Assembly: GCA_963677475.2 (NCBI GenBank)
Contig: CAXXQD010000015.1
Span: forward strand, 248,001-312,000
DNA length: 64,000 nucleotides
Direction of reading: 5' to 3'
From: JABMQB01 sp963677475
GTDB lineage: Bacteria; Bacteroidota; Bacteroidia; Bacteroidales; Prolixibacteraceae
In this document: positions 54,060 to 63,848 of the stretch, in pieces
Position numbering within the stretch: the stretch's first letter is position 1
Layout of the letters: each line of letters opens with the position of its first letter
Position numbers and translations under genes: made by a program
The notes under the pieces: generated by a model
The model's input: only the letters and a program-made list of their open reading frames with translations
The model's database searches: none
What the model was told of the DNA's origin: nothing

Positions 54060-55517
54060 ATGAAAAAAATATATTTAATTGTTGTTTTAGTATTTGTTAC
54101 AAATTTTCTAATCGCTCAGGTTCCATGGCAACATGGAAAGTTGCAGGTTTCCGATAATGGGCATTATATTCAACACGAGGATGGCAACCCCTTTCTATGG
54201 ATTGGCGATACTGGTTGGGGTATGTTCCAACAACTAACAAGAGAAGAAGTAGATCAATATTTAGATAGCCGGCAGGATTTGGGTTTCACGGTTATTCAAG
54301 CCGTTGCGCACTGGTCACCCCATGGGGGAGGAATGGACAGGAGTCCGGATAATGCTCCGAATGCATATGGTCATCAGCCATTTACTGGTGATGAAATGCA
54401 TCCAAACACTGCAGAACCCTTGCTTGTTAACGGAGGGGGTAAGCTTAGTCCAAACGATTATTGGGACCATGCAGATTATGTAGTTGAGGCGGTCAGAAAA
54501 CGAAATATGTACCTGGCGCTTTTACCATGCTGGGCTTCTCAGTTAATCACCGGAACGGGAGAGTATTCAGAACGAGAAGCAAAATCTTATGGTGAATTTT
54601 TGGGCGAACGATATAAAGACGAGCCTCATATTATTTGGGTTTTAGGGGGCGATACAAAAGCACAGTTTAAGGCATACGATAAAAACCAAAACCACAGCGA
54701 TTACGACTATCGTCCAATTTATCGGGCTATGGCCGAAGGGATTGTTGCTGGCGTGACGGGCGAAAACCCGGATTGGAATGAAGCACATCCTGTCTGGGAT
54801 GAAGTATTTTTCACCTACCACCCAAACGGAGATGCCCCTTATGGTTCATCGCAATGGTTCCATGAAGATGCCTGGCAAGATGCCAATGGAGTGGAGGTAT
54901 GGAAAGAAGTCAACCACGTATATCGAACTATGCTGGATGATTACCAATTATTAAATCCGGTAAAGCCAAGCTTGTTTTTAGAAGGTTCGTATGAATATGG
55001 CAGCTATCGCCACGAGTGTGGCTGGGTAACCCCTGTGAGGGTTCGCAGGCAATTTTACCAGACATTTTTTGCGGGCGGTGCCGGGCATACCTACGGTGCT
55101 GCACCTATTTGGGCAATGCGTGGCAACGATGGTGATTACAATTGTGGATATACCTGGCAACAGGCGCTTGATTTTCCGGCTGCAAAACAGGTGGCTCAAA
55201 TTGGTAAACAATTTTTATTAAGCCATAATTGGAACCAATGGATCCCTGACGGTCAGGTAATTTCTGGCGTGGGCGAAAACGAAAGCTTAAAAACGGCGGT
55301 CACTTCTGAATCTGGAGATATGGCCTTGGTTTATTTCTCAAACAATTCGCATACTCAAGTGAACAACATTTTAGGAGCAGAGGCAAAGGCCTATTGGTTT
55401 TATCCAAGAGATGGGCAAAAAGTGAAGGTACCTTCCTTTAAGGAAAAGGAATCAAGAGACATGGCACCACCAGCCAAATGGGAAGATGCCATATTGGTTT
55501 TAAAAATTTTAGAATAA
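54060..55517 (+). CDS. GH140-like (DUF4038) glycoside hydrolase
   Basis: The 485-residue secreted protein (MKKIYLIVVLVFVTNFLIAQ) starts its DUF4038 domain with LQVSDNGHYIQHEDGNPFLWIGDTGW and has HIIWVLGGDTKA (Asp198) and SLFLEGSYEYGSYRHECGW (Glu308), the places of the acid/base and nucleophile in GH140 enzymes. It ends with a collagen-binding-like domain (YFSNNSHTQVNN...YWFYPRDGQKVKV). GH140 includes the apiosidase that acts on rhamnogalacturonan II. It is the last gene of the secreted-enzyme run. Confidence 0.85.
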   Translation: MKKIYLIVVLVFVTNFLIAQVPWQHGKLQVSDNGHYIQHEDGNPFLWIGDTGWGMFQQLTREEVDQYLDSRQDLGFTVIQAVAHWSPHGGGMDRSPDNAPNAYGHQPFTGDEMHPNTAEPLLVNGGGKLSPNDYWDHADYVVEAVRKRNMYLALLPCWASQLITGTGEYSEREAKSYGEFLGERYKDEPHIIWVLGGDTKAQFKAYDKNQNHSDYDYRPIYRAMAEGIVAGVTGENPDWNEAHPVWDEVFFTYHPNGDAPYGSSQWFHEDAWQDANGVEVWKEVNHVYRTMLDDYQLLNPVKPSLFLEGSYEYGSYRHECGWVTPVRVRRQFYQTFFAGGAGHTYGAAPIWAMRGNDGDYNCGYTWQQALDFPAAKQVAQIGKQFLLSHNWNQWIPDGQVISGVGENESLKTAVTSESGDMALVYFSNNSHTQVNNILGAEAKAYWFYPRDGQKVKVPSFKEKESRDMAPPAKWEDAILVLKILE

Positions 55518-55544
55518 ACCAGTATTAATCTGGACAGAGAGTAA

Positions 55545-55593
55545 TAAAAGGAAGGATGGCATCTAATTTAGAAGAGATGCCATCCTCCTTTTA
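55545..55593. terminator. Strong two-way terminator between convergent units
   Basis: An 11-bp perfect stem (GGATGGCATCT with AGATGCCATCC) is extended by about seven more pairs after a single bulged base, with A-run and T-run on the two sides. It ends the pectinolytic unit (plus) and overlaps the stop of the PLD-like gene (minus). Confidence 0.85.
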
Positions 55594-56253
55594 TAAAGTG
55601 TACATTTCCTGCCAAAGGCGTTCAAATTCGGTTCGGTATTGTTTTACAATTTGGTAGTTGCTTGTGGCAAGCAGGTTTTCCTGATTGTGAATACTGGCAG
55701 TGTAGGTCCAGTTGAAACTTCCGGTAATGGCAACCCTTTTATCGATAATGCCAAACTTATTATGCATGTGGTAATGCGAATGGTCTATTTTTATGGGAAT
55801 TCCGATGGTTTCCAGTTTAAAAATCTCAGAGCCCTTGGCAATTGTTTTTTCATCATCGGTAATGATCCTGACTTTTACGCCCCTTCGATGGCACTTTTTT
55901 ATTTGCCTTCCAAGTGCAGCATCGGTAATGGTGAATACGCATAGATCAACCGTTTCCTGAGCTTGCGTAAGCAGGTTTGTAATGCTCTTTTTGATGGAAT
56001 TTCCGGGACTAAAAAATACTTTATGGTAACTAAAACTGTACCTATCGATTAGTTCGAAGCAGTATTGGATCCATTTCAAACCTGACTGTCCATTATCAAT
56101 GCTATTTTGGTGACTGGCCTCGAACAGTGCATGCCGTAATTGTGCGCGTTTTTTATGCCCAAGGCTATGAATATGCCCAATAATTACCGGATCAATTTCT
56201 TTTGGGAAAGATTGGTGCCTGAAGGAAATAAAATAGGTAAGTATTTCGTCCAT
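55591..56253 (-). CDS. Phospholipase D-like (HKD) protein
   Basis: The 220-residue protein has one HKD motif, HMHNKFGIIDKRVAITGSFNWT, and the N-terminal half of a PLD fold (ETVDLCVFTITDAALGRQIKKCHRRGVKVRIITDD). A single-HKD protein usually acts as a dimer, as in bacterial endonucleases or cardiolipin-hydrolase-like enzymes. I chose ATG 56253, 2 bases after the prmA stop, over the upstream in-frame start that overlaps prmA. Substrate unknown. Confidence 0.82.
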   Translation of the reverse strand: MDEILTYFISFRHQSFPKEIDPVIIGHIHSLGHKKRAQLRHALFEASHQNSIDNGQSGLKWIQYCFELIDRYSFSYHKVFFSPGNSIKKSITNLLTQAQETVDLCVFTITDAALGRQIKKCHRRGVKVRIITDDEKTIAKGSEIFKLETIGIPIKIDHSHYHMHNKFGIIDKRVAITGSFNWTYTASIHNQENLLATSNYQIVKQYRTEFERLWQEMYTL

Positions 56254-56255
56254 GT

Positions 56256-57092
56256 TTATTTTACAAAAGTGAGTGTTACCCATTCATTTTTTATCTTTTG
56301 CCCCAATGGTTTCAATCCTTCATTTTCTGCACTTTCTGTTATGGAAGGTATGTCTTTCGTATAAAAACCACTCAGTAATAATTTACTGCCCGATTTCATG
56401 CTTTTGGCATAGGTTTTCATATCGTTTATTAAAACGTTTTTATGGATATTGGCAAAAACAAAATCAAAGGTTTCATCCCCGAGCAAAGATGCATCACCAT
56501 GTTTGGCAACTATATTGTCGCATTTGTTGATAACTGCGTTTTCCGATGTTCCTTCAAACGACCAGCTGTCGATGTCAATAGCCAATACTTTTAATGCGCC
56601 AAGTTTTGATGCCAAAATAGAAAGGATCCCTGTTCCGCAACCCATGTCCAATACAGATTTTCCACTGAAATTTTCTTCCAAAATCGATTCAACCATTAAC
56701 GATGTGGTTTCATGGTTTCCGGTACCAAACGCCATGTTGGGCTCAATTACGATTTCAATGGGGCACTTCGGAAACTCTTTATGAAATGGAGCCCTGATCA
56801 AACACGTATCTTTAATTATCAATGGCTTAAAATAGTTTTTCTCCCACACTTCGTTCCAGTTTTGATCAGGGATGGTTTCAGCTTCAAAACTTAGTATCGA
56901 CTCAAAGTTATTTTCTGAGATCAATCTTTTCAGGGTTGTTTCCGAATACTTATTTATTGGGATATAAGCTTCAAAACCTATTTCGTTTTCCACAAAACTT
57001 TCAAAACCAATATCCCCAAATTTGGCAATAAGGAACTCTGATAACCAATCGTGAAAAGGCGTAATGGCCAGTGTTATTTTTTGATAATCCAT
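56256..57092 (-). CDS. prmA: Ribosomal protein L11 methyltransferase
   Basis: The 278-residue protein has the PrmA signature IVIEPNMAFGTGNHETTSLMVESILEE, the SAM motif VLDMGCGTGILSILASKLGA and FVFANIHKNVLINDM. It trimethylates ribosomal protein L11. It is followed after 2 bases by the PLD-like gene. Confidence 0.94.
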   Translation of the reverse strand: MDYQKITLAITPFHDWLSEFLIAKFGDIGFESFVENEIGFEAYIPINKYSETTLKRLISENNFESILSFEAETIPDQNWNEVWEKNYFKPLIIKDTCLIRAPFHKEFPKCPIEIVIEPNMAFGTGNHETTSLMVESILEENFSGKSVLDMGCGTGILSILASKLGALKVLAIDIDSWSFEGTSENAVINKCDNIVAKHGDASLLGDETFDFVFANIHKNVLINDMKTYAKSMKSGSKLLLSGFYTKDIPSITESAENEGLKPLGQKIKNEWVTLTFVK

Positions 57093-57117
57093 AAAATTTG
57101 AATAAAGGTTCGAAGTT

Positions 57118-57152
57118 AAAAAAAAACAGCCACCTAAAATAAGGCAGCTGCT
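57118..57152 (-). terminator. Rho-independent terminator of the ABC/DUF4857 unit
   Basis: Read on the minus strand, a 10-bp stem with three G-U pairs (57152-57143 with 57134-57125) around an 8-base loop runs into at least seven T (57124-57118). It lies 24 bases after the DUF4857 stop. Confidence 0.82.
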
Positions 57153-57175
57153 TTCAATCCAGAAAAACCTGCTTA

Positions 57176-58411
57176 TTAAGCGAAGAACTTATTTTGAAAT
57201 ATGTTCACCGCTAAAAAACCAAAGACACCTGTCACCAAAACAATACAGAGATCGATGAGGTGGTTTTTCACGGGTTCTTTTCTTTGCCTGATCACAACAA
57301 ATTGTGCAGCAACCAGAACCAGGCTAAGCAATAGCCAATTGATTGAATTTGTAATTTCAAAATAGAAATCGATATAACTTGATTTACCATCAGACAGGCT
57401 TATTTTTGCCGGGAACAACATTTTAAAAATCTTACCTTCGGTGCGTTCACTCCTAACCGGCCATGTTTCTTTATACTCATCAACTTTATTGTAGTCTATA
57501 TCAAGTACCTGTGAGCGCATAAAACCTTCATCGGAAGAAATAATATTGTAGTTAAACATATCACCATAAATCCTTATTTGCATTTCTTCCGGATTTAAAT
57601 TATCCACAGGTAATTTAACAAGCTCATATTCATCTTGGGTAAGGATATAAAGATCATTTTCCTGTGAAAATAAATAGGCGTAATATTTTTTGTTTTTAAA
57701 ATCGACACAATCAATGCTTTTAAATTCTAAGCCTTCAGGAAGATCAACCTTTACTACATAAGGCTTGTCCTTGATCATTTTTACATGGAACAGCTGGTTT
57801 GAAGAATCGACAACCAGGTAGCCTTCATCGCATGATTTACGTGTGGTTGGTATTCCATTGATAGATAATGCCGGAAATTTAAATCCGCGTTTAAATAATA
57901 GTGCCGAAAACATTTGGCTTTTTTCTTCGTCCACTTTGTTGTTTTGGGCATCCACAAATTCCATACGCCATGTTATACGAAAATAATCGGATGGCATCTC
58001 CAGGTTTGCACGTCCTGATTCGGCTTCGAAAAGTGGGTATAATCCCGGATCGGGGGCAATCAGGTATTTTGGCCTGCTTCTATAGGTCGAGCGGTTCATG
58101 CCAATATCATGCATGTCCATTTCAATTCCTTTAATGGTATCGTACATGGAACCCGAAATCAATAACTGGCGGGTATACATCATCGGAAGTTTTTGTTCAT
58201 ACTCTTCTCGGGTATAGGTATTCCCTTTTCTGTCCATACGGGTTAGCCCGTTGTTGTTTCGTTGAATCATAAAATCGTTGTCGATACAACTGTACATTAC
58301 AAATGGTGTGCTGATTGGTTTGGCAAAAGCCATCCAATATAATTTGGGGATTACAATTGCGAAAGCAACAATGGCAACTAGAACTAAAAAATATCTGCTT
58401 AACTTAACCAT
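57176..58411 (-). CDS. DUF4857 membrane protein
   Basis: The 411-residue protein has a membrane segment at the start (YFLVLVAIVAFAIVIPKLYW) and two at the end (NSINWLLLSLVLVAAQFVVI; LIDLCIVLVTGVFGFLAVNIF). The periplasmic part contains MDRKGNTYTREEYEQKLPMMYTRQLLISGSMYD, the DUF4857 pattern. It follows the permease gene by 2 bases and is presumably an accessory of that transporter. Confidence 0.82.
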   Translation of the reverse strand: MVKLSRYFLVLVAIVAFAIVIPKLYWMAFAKPISTPFVMYSCIDNDFMIQRNNNGLTRMDRKGNTYTREEYEQKLPMMYTRQLLISGSMYDTIKGIEMDMHDIGMNRSTYRSRPKYLIAPDPGLYPLFEAESGRANLEMPSDYFRITWRMEFVDAQNNKVDEEKSQMFSALLFKRGFKFPALSINGIPTTRKSCDEGYLVVDSSNQLFHVKMIKDKPYVVKVDLPEGLEFKSIDCVDFKNKKYYAYLFSQENDLYILTQDEYELVKLPVDNLNPEEMQIRIYGDMFNYNIISSDEGFMRSQVLDIDYNKVDEYKETWPVRSERTEGKIFKMLFPAKISLSDGKSSYIDFYFEITNSINWLLLSLVLVAAQFVVIRQRKEPVKNHLIDLCIVLVTGVFGFLAVNIFQNKFFA

Positions 58412-58413
58412 AA

Positions 58414-59082
58414 CTACATTTCTCCTTTCCTAAAACGGTATCCCGAGAATAATAACGAAATACTTAAAATGATTACCAAGACAACTAAAATTGGGTTTGC
58501 GGGTGCATATCCTCCCGATACTGATCGTTCGAGAAAAATTGGAACAAATGCAGCCATTACAATGAAATAAAAGAAACGGTATTTCCATACCGGCTCTAAA
58601 ACTACCAATGCAACTAAAAAGTAAGCTGCAAACCCGGACAAAAACCAGGGCGTAATGCTTATTAGTGCAGCACCAATAATTTCTGCAGGGAAATAAATGG
58701 CACTTAAACCGTAAAAAAGAAGAAACAACACCAGGTAAATACCAAGTAAACAAGCCGTTCCAAATAGCATCATACTAATTAATGCTTTATTCTCGTTGAG
58801 TGGCAAGTGAAAGGTAAGTTTAATTCGTTTGCTTACGGTTTCGGGGAAGTATTGTGCAACGGCAATTGCTAATCCGCCAACAATTGGCACATAATTTAAA
58901 TAACTATAATATTTTACTCCCTGAAACAGCATGAGGTACCAATAATTGGTTGCCTCGTTAAATTTAAAGTCGTGTTGAACATTCAAAAAGATGTTCCCGA
59001 CGGCAAGAATTCCTAATCCTGCATATGCGATTAAAAACCATCTGATTTTTAACCATTCTTTATATATGATTGATTTCCACAT
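58414..59082 (-). CDS. ABC transporter permease-like membrane protein
   Basis: The 222-residue protein has about six membrane helices (WFLIAYAGLGILAVGNIFL; VPIVGGLAIAVAQYF; ALISMMLFGTACLLGIYLVLFLLFYGL; IISITPWFLSGFAAYFLVALVVL; YFIVMAAFVPIFL; PILVVLVIILSISLLFSGY). It lies between the ATPase gene (3 bases) and DUF4857 (2 bases). It probably forms the channel of an ABC-2-type exporter. Confidence 0.8.
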   Translation of the reverse strand: MWKSIIYKEWLKIRWFLIAYAGLGILAVGNIFLNVQHDFKFNEATNYWYLMLFQGVKYYSYLNYVPIVGGLAIAVAQYFPETVSKRIKLTFHLPLNENKALISMMLFGTACLLGIYLVLFLLFYGLSAIYFPAEIIGAALISITPWFLSGFAAYFLVALVVLEPVWKYRFFYFIVMAAFVPIFLERSVSGGYAPANPILVVLVIILSISLLFSGYRFRKGEM

Positions 59083-59085
59083 AGC

Positions 59086-59973
59086 CTAATATTTTCCGGT
59101 TAAACCAATAAATGCATCTTCGAGCCCCATTTGGATTTGCTTAAAGTTTTTGTGTGCAATTCCATTTTCCTGAAGGAATTTTGTGACAAATTCTTCCGAT
59201 TCGTAAGTGTAAATCTCTACTTTGTTGCCTACTTTTTCGAAATTTGCCACAAAATCTTCTTTCGATAAATCAATGGCCGGGTTTTCAACTTCAAGGAAAA
59301 ACTGTTTAAATTCAGTCATAAACTCATTTACATTTCGCTGTGCCAAAACCCGGTTATAATCCATAATCAGAACATCATCGATCAACCGCTCCATGTCCTG
59401 GATGATGTGCGAAGTGGTAAAGATGGTTTTGTTTTTTGACTTTGCATATTCGCGCAAATAATCGATAAATAATCGCCGATAGCCTGGGTCAAGCCCCATC
59501 GAAAAGTCATCTAAAATCAACAAATCCGGGTCTTGAGCCAGAATTAGCCCCAGGGCAACCTGCGAACGTTGGCCACACGACATAGTAGATATTTTTTGGG
59601 TTGGCGTAACCTTTAGTTTCGACATTAATTCCCAATAGGGTTCGTTATCCCATTTGGGATAAAATCCCGAATAAAACTTTTCGATTTGGTGGATATTCAT
59701 AAACGCATATTGCACATGCCCTTCGATGAGGAATCCTATCCGGGCTTTGTTTTCGGGCGTAAGGTGCTGCGTATTCTCACCATAAATTAAACATTCGCCT
59801 TCACGTGGTTGCAAAAATCCGTTTAGGATATTAATGGTGGTTGTTTTTCCTGCGCCATTTTTACCCAACAGTCCCAGTATACTCCCGTCTTTCACATGGA
59901 TATTCAGGTTTTCATAAACCAGCTTCTTCCCATAATAATGGGTAAGGTTATTGCATTCTATTGCATTGCTCAT
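59086..59973 (-). CDS. ABC transporter ATP-binding protein
   Basis: The 295-residue protein has Walker A GLLGKNGAGKTTTINIL, signature-like STMSCGQRSQVALGLILA (Cys instead of the usual Ser/Gly at LSGGQ), and Walker B LLILDDFSMGLDPGYRR. It would drive the permease encoded 3 bases downstream. The substrate is unknown. The unusual MSCGQR signature is shared by other ABC-2 family members of Bacteroidota. Confidence 0.88.
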   Translation of the reverse strand: MSNAIECNNLTHYYGKKLVYENLNIHVKDGSILGLLGKNGAGKTTTINILNGFLQPREGECLIYGENTQHLTPENKARIGFLIEGHVQYAFMNIHQIEKFYSGFYPKWDNEPYWELMSKLKVTPTQKISTMSCGQRSQVALGLILAQDPDLLILDDFSMGLDPGYRRLFIDYLREYAKSKNKTIFTTSHIIQDMERLIDDVLIMDYNRVLAQRNVNEFMTEFKQFFLEVENPAIDLSKEDFVANFEKVGNKVEIYTYESEEFVTKFLQENGIAHKNFKQIQMGLEDAFIGLTGKY

Positions 59974-59983
59974 ACAATTAATT

Positions 59984-62155
59984 TTATTGATTAATTCTAT
60001 TTTTTGTTTTAATCGCTTCGTTTTTAATTTTCTCGGATGTTTCTTCCGAGTTTATGAGTTGATCGCAAAACTGATTGATCTCATCGCGTTTATAAGAGTG
60101 GTTAAACCAGCCCAGCATTTCAACTCCTGCCCATTTAACTTTCTCATTTTCCACAGAATCGATGAAAGTAATTAACTCGGAAAGCTTGCCATGGGCAGTT
60201 TTGTTCCTAAACAAGCGGAGATCGTTATACATGCTTTTTTCGGTAGCTTCCTCGCTGTTCAGATCAGAAAAATATCTCGTAATCGTGCTTGTTTCTTTTT
60301 CTATTAATTCGTGCAATTCAGTTTTTGTTTTTTCCGGATCAAGCAAGTATTCTTTTTGCCCTATTTGCCTGTCAATTTCGTTTGTAAGCAATTCAGGATC
60401 GTACATTTCAATGGCATCGCGCAAATGATATAGGATTCTTTTTCCCTTGTTGTTTTGTAGCAATGCATCCACCAGGAATGGAATATGTTCGGGTGACCCG
60501 GACTTCAACACATACGATGCTGCAATTCGCTGTATAAATTCGTAGGTGTCGTTCAGTCCCAAATTAATTGCTTTTACAAAATTTTTATCGTTACAAAAGC
60601 TCAGTATTTTAAATGCTTCGGCTCGTACCGAATTGGATGGCGATTCCTGAAATATTTTTAAATACAAATCGGTGTTTTCATTGCCAGTGTTGGTATAAAT
60701 CATACGAAGCGCCAACGCCTGCATGTCGGGGTATGGGCTTTTGAGTTGTTTTTGCCAAAAAGCCACATCTTTTGCTTTTGTAACCAGTAGTTTATTAATA
60801 TCAAGTTTTGGGTCGAACGGGGCAAAACTTAATGTTGGATCGCCAATAAGGTGTGTTTCAATATAACAACTCATTTTATGCCAGTTCCCTATTCGCAGTC
60901 CAAGTCCCAGCAAGCCATTCATTTCTCCGGGCCACTTGTCCTGCAAAGAGTTTACCGAATTTGCCTGAACAGTGATGGTATTGCCTTCGTCAAAAATGTA
61001 CTCGGAAGATATATATTGGTCTTTTTGAAACGAGCCATTAAAACAGGCATCGAATTGGATGAACCTTGCGTTGGAAGAATAATCTTGCAGGTCTTCCATA
61101 TAAATATCGAGTTTTGCATTGAATAAAGAATCGGCCTTAATTACTTCTTCATCGAAAGTGCCTTCAAACCAATTGATTGGGATACCCATCCATTCGTGGT
61201 AATATTTTTTTGCTTCGTTTAAATCGCTGCCCCTTCTTTTTGCCGACCTGAGTTTTGACCGCAGGTAATATTTGATATTTTCGATGGCTACTGCATTGGA
61301 ACTTGTTTCGGGCATTCCATTCAGGTATTGGGCGGTTATGCCGCCATGGTGGTGAAGAAATGCCAGGTCAAGGTCTTTTCGTTTAAGTTCGGCAAGTAAC
61401 CTGAATTTTACATGGGTGTCAAAATCATAGTTAATGTAATTGATCAGGTTTTGTTGCGTTGCCAAATAATTGAATTGCTGGCTAAGTGTTACCTTTTCAT
61501 CTATTCTTGCAAGCATCGACTCCGAATTATACCCATGCCCGGTAAAAAATAAAATTTGATCTACCTTATCAGGATTATTTTTATAAGCAACCACTTTTTT
61601 AAGGTAAGACCTGATCTTATCGTATTTCTCTTCACCTTCATTTGGCTTAATCCTTCCCGAATAAATATCAACCGAAAGCCTTTGTGGAGAATCCGGGATA
61701 AGGTTGTAATAAAACAAGGAACTATCTTTTTCGTCTTGTTTCAGAAATTCAAACTTCAGATCGAAATCTTCGTAAAAGCGGTCACTGGCTATCGAAGACC
61801 TGCTCCAGGCATAACGCTCTTCGTCCATTTTAAATGCAGAAGCCATGTGCTGTGCACCCCGTATCATGGCTATTGGAACATCACCAATAAAAACGGCACC
61901 TTCCAAAGGATTTTGATCTGAATTGTACAAATTTTTTAATGCAACTCTAATGGAATCGGGGTGGTGCCAGATGTCTACAACAATGGAAGTATTTAAGCCT
62001 TGTTTTCCAACTGCTTCTGCATAAGCATCGATTTCTGCTTTTGCCTCGTTATAGGTCACCGGATCTACAACTATTGCAAATCCTGATTGCTGGTTTTTGG
62101 CACAAGAGACTACCATGACTGTTATAAATAACAGTATTAAATAATTGTATTTCAT
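59984..62155 (-). CDS. Caspase-like (C25/gingipain-type) lipoprotein with C-terminal HEAT repeats
   Basis: The 723-residue protein has a lipobox signal (LFITVMVVSCAKN, Cys18). Residues about 25-400 resemble a peptidase C25/caspase-like fold: AVFIGDVPIAM, IYSGRIKPNEGEEKYDKI, ILFFTGHGYNSE, a His-Gly site LHHHGG (268-272) and FDACFNG with Cys371, the expected catalytic dyad. About 455-600 form HEAT-like repeats (SNSVRAEAFKILSFCNDKNFVKAINLGLNDTYEFIQRIAASYVLKSGSPEHIPFLVDALL). It follows the DUF6850 gene by 109 bases and the transporter unit lies 10 bases downstream. Peptidase activity is inferred. Confidence 0.78.
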   Translation of the reverse strand: MKYNYLILLFITVMVVSCAKNQQSGFAIVVDPVTYNEAKAEIDAYAEAVGKQGLNTSIVVDIWHHPDSIRVALKNLYNSDQNPLEGAVFIGDVPIAMIRGAQHMASAFKMDEERYAWSRSSIASDRFYEDFDLKFEFLKQDEKDSSLFYYNLIPDSPQRLSVDIYSGRIKPNEGEEKYDKIRSYLKKVVAYKNNPDKVDQILFFTGHGYNSESMLARIDEKVTLSQQFNYLATQQNLINYINYDFDTHVKFRLLAELKRKDLDLAFLHHHGGITAQYLNGMPETSSNAVAIENIKYYLRSKLRSAKRRGSDLNEAKKYYHEWMGIPINWFEGTFDEEVIKADSLFNAKLDIYMEDLQDYSSNARFIQFDACFNGSFQKDQYISSEYIFDEGNTITVQANSVNSLQDKWPGEMNGLLGLGLRIGNWHKMSCYIETHLIGDPTLSFAPFDPKLDINKLLVTKAKDVAFWQKQLKSPYPDMQALALRMIYTNTGNENTDLYLKIFQESPSNSVRAEAFKILSFCNDKNFVKAINLGLNDTYEFIQRIAASYVLKSGSPEHIPFLVDALLQNNKGKRILYHLRDAIEMYDPELLTNEIDRQIGQKEYLLDPEKTKTELHELIEKETSTITRYFSDLNSEEATEKSMYNDLRLFRNKTAHGKLSELITFIDSVENEKVKWAGVEMLGWFNHSYKRDEINQFCDQLINSEETSEKIKNEAIKTKNRINQ

Positions 62156-62264
62156 TGCATTAAATTAAAGATTAATTAACTGAACATTGTAACTGGAATT
62201 CGTCTGTATTGTTTTAAAATGTCTGTAAAAAAAGCTTTGTCTGTATTGTTTATGAAATTATTTA

Positions 62265-63830
62265 TTAAAAAACAAATCCAATCTTGCTCGAGAAAATACC
62301 AAATGTTTGTTCCAAATTTATTGCATTAGAATAGTTGTAACTCAAATTCAAATAAATTTGTTCAAGGTTTTTAAAACTGGTTGTATTCAACCCGATTTTC
62401 AGATTTGCAGCCAAGTTTAATATGTCGGCTTTGAAGTAGTTAAAATCTTCAATATAGATCTCCTGAATTTGTTTTTTAGTTATTTCAGGATCACTTGGTA
62501 AGTACATATTACTTGAAATATTATAATTGTAATACGTGTTGATGCCGGGTGCCAAATGAAGTTTTTTAGTGTAAATATTTTTAGTTATTCCTACACCTGC
62601 ACTTAAATTCATATAGTCGGCAGAAAATATTTCAGGAATGTAATAATACTTTTCCTGGTTATACTTAAATGCTGTGTTTGCTTTCAGGTTCCAATCAATT
62701 GAACCATTATCATTTAGAGTTAAAAGATTATAATCCAGAATACCAGTTATTGTATTCCTTTCAATTTTCATATTTTTTGCAACGGTAACATACTGGTGGT
62801 TGCTTCCTTCGTAAACCAGGTCTTGGGTATATTCTATACCTTTCCCGTTGAAGTAATTGCCATTTAGCTTTATTAATTGAATGGTTTTATTCTTATAGAA
62901 TTTAAGTTGTTCATTCAATGATATCCTTAATTCTTTCCAGTCACCAGCATCTTCTTTTTTGATTACGGTACTTCCATCATCTATTGATTCAATAGAATAA
63001 TTTGCACGTAATTCTGTAATAGAAATATTCTTGTTAAAATTAGATTCTAATTGTATACCGCCAAAAAAGGAATTTTGCGATTGAAACCTAATATGATTTG
63101 CTGTTATATCAGAACTGTAAAATCCAAATCCTTTAAAATAAAAGTAAGTAGGATCGGGATTATCTGTTACATATTGAATAAAGTTATTTTCTTCTTTTCT
63201 TAATAAGTACCCAATATCAGCACCAATTTTTATTTTTGATTTCTGAAAAATAATCCCAGGATTGATAGAAAGTTGATTAACAACATTTTCCGGACGGGGA
63301 TCTTTTTGTTTAGCTCCAACACAAACTTTATAGTCAACTTTTATCCCGGCAACTAATGCACTATTTATAACGGATGATAATCCACCGCTTAAGTAATAAC
63401 TTTCTCTATGGTAATTTGCTCCACTTACCGAGTCTCCAACAATATACGGATTTCCCCTATATGGATCGAATGTTCCATTCCATAAGGTGTTTTTCTCATC
63501 GCTATTACTATAAGCGAATTCACCAAATAGGATCAATTTGTTTATTTTTTGATAACCTTTTGTATGCAAGAAAAGTTCTCTCAAATTATCACCGTCCATG
63601 CTACGGATAAAATCTCCATCTTGGTAATTATAACCACTTGTTGCTTCTCCGGCATATAATGAGTTATACGATAATCCTGCTATATTCGAAGTATTCATCC
63701 ATAGATTAGATATCTTGTACCAATCAGATATGTTGAATGAATTCACATTAATACTATCGCCTGCAAATGCACTTTGAACAAGCAATACTAAAGAAAGCAA
63801 CAATAATCTAAGCGATTTATTAACTACCAT
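62265..63830 (-). CDS. DUF6850 outer-membrane beta-barrel protein
   Basis: The 521-residue protein has a signal peptide (MVVNKSLRLLLLSLVLLVQSAFA) and many beta strands ending in Phe (SYNYSNAINLEQTFGIFSSKIGFVF). The start NISDWYKISNLWMNTSNIAGLSYN and GYNYQDGDFIRSMDGDNLRELFLHTKGYQKINKLILFGEFAYSN are the DUF6850 pattern. Such genes follow DUF4876 and TonB receptor genes in Bacteroidota, and the end of a DUF4876-like gene lies directly upstream here. Confidence 0.85.
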   Translation of the reverse strand: MVVNKSLRLLLLSLVLLVQSAFAGDSINVNSFNISDWYKISNLWMNTSNIAGLSYNSLYAGEATSGYNYQDGDFIRSMDGDNLRELFLHTKGYQKINKLILFGEFAYSNSDEKNTLWNGTFDPYRGNPYIVGDSVSGANYHRESYYLSGGLSSVINSALVAGIKVDYKVCVGAKQKDPRPENVVNQLSINPGIIFQKSKIKIGADIGYLLRKEENNFIQYVTDNPDPTYFYFKGFGFYSSDITANHIRFQSQNSFFGGIQLESNFNKNISITELRANYSIESIDDGSTVIKKEDAGDWKELRISLNEQLKFYKNKTIQLIKLNGNYFNGKGIEYTQDLVYEGSNHQYVTVAKNMKIERNTITGILDYNLLTLNDNGSIDWNLKANTAFKYNQEKYYYIPEIFSADYMNLSAGVGITKNIYTKKLHLAPGINTYYNYNISSNMYLPSDPEITKKQIQEIYIEDFNYFKADILNLAANLKIGLNTTSFKNLEQIYLNLSYNYSNAINLEQTFGIFSSKIGFVF

Positions 63831-63848
63831 ATTATTAGTGTTGAGTTT

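Noticed and set aside
39396..55517. Complete polysaccharide utilisation locus
   Set aside because: No SusC or SusD homologue lies in the window, so the term would not be supported by the visible genes.
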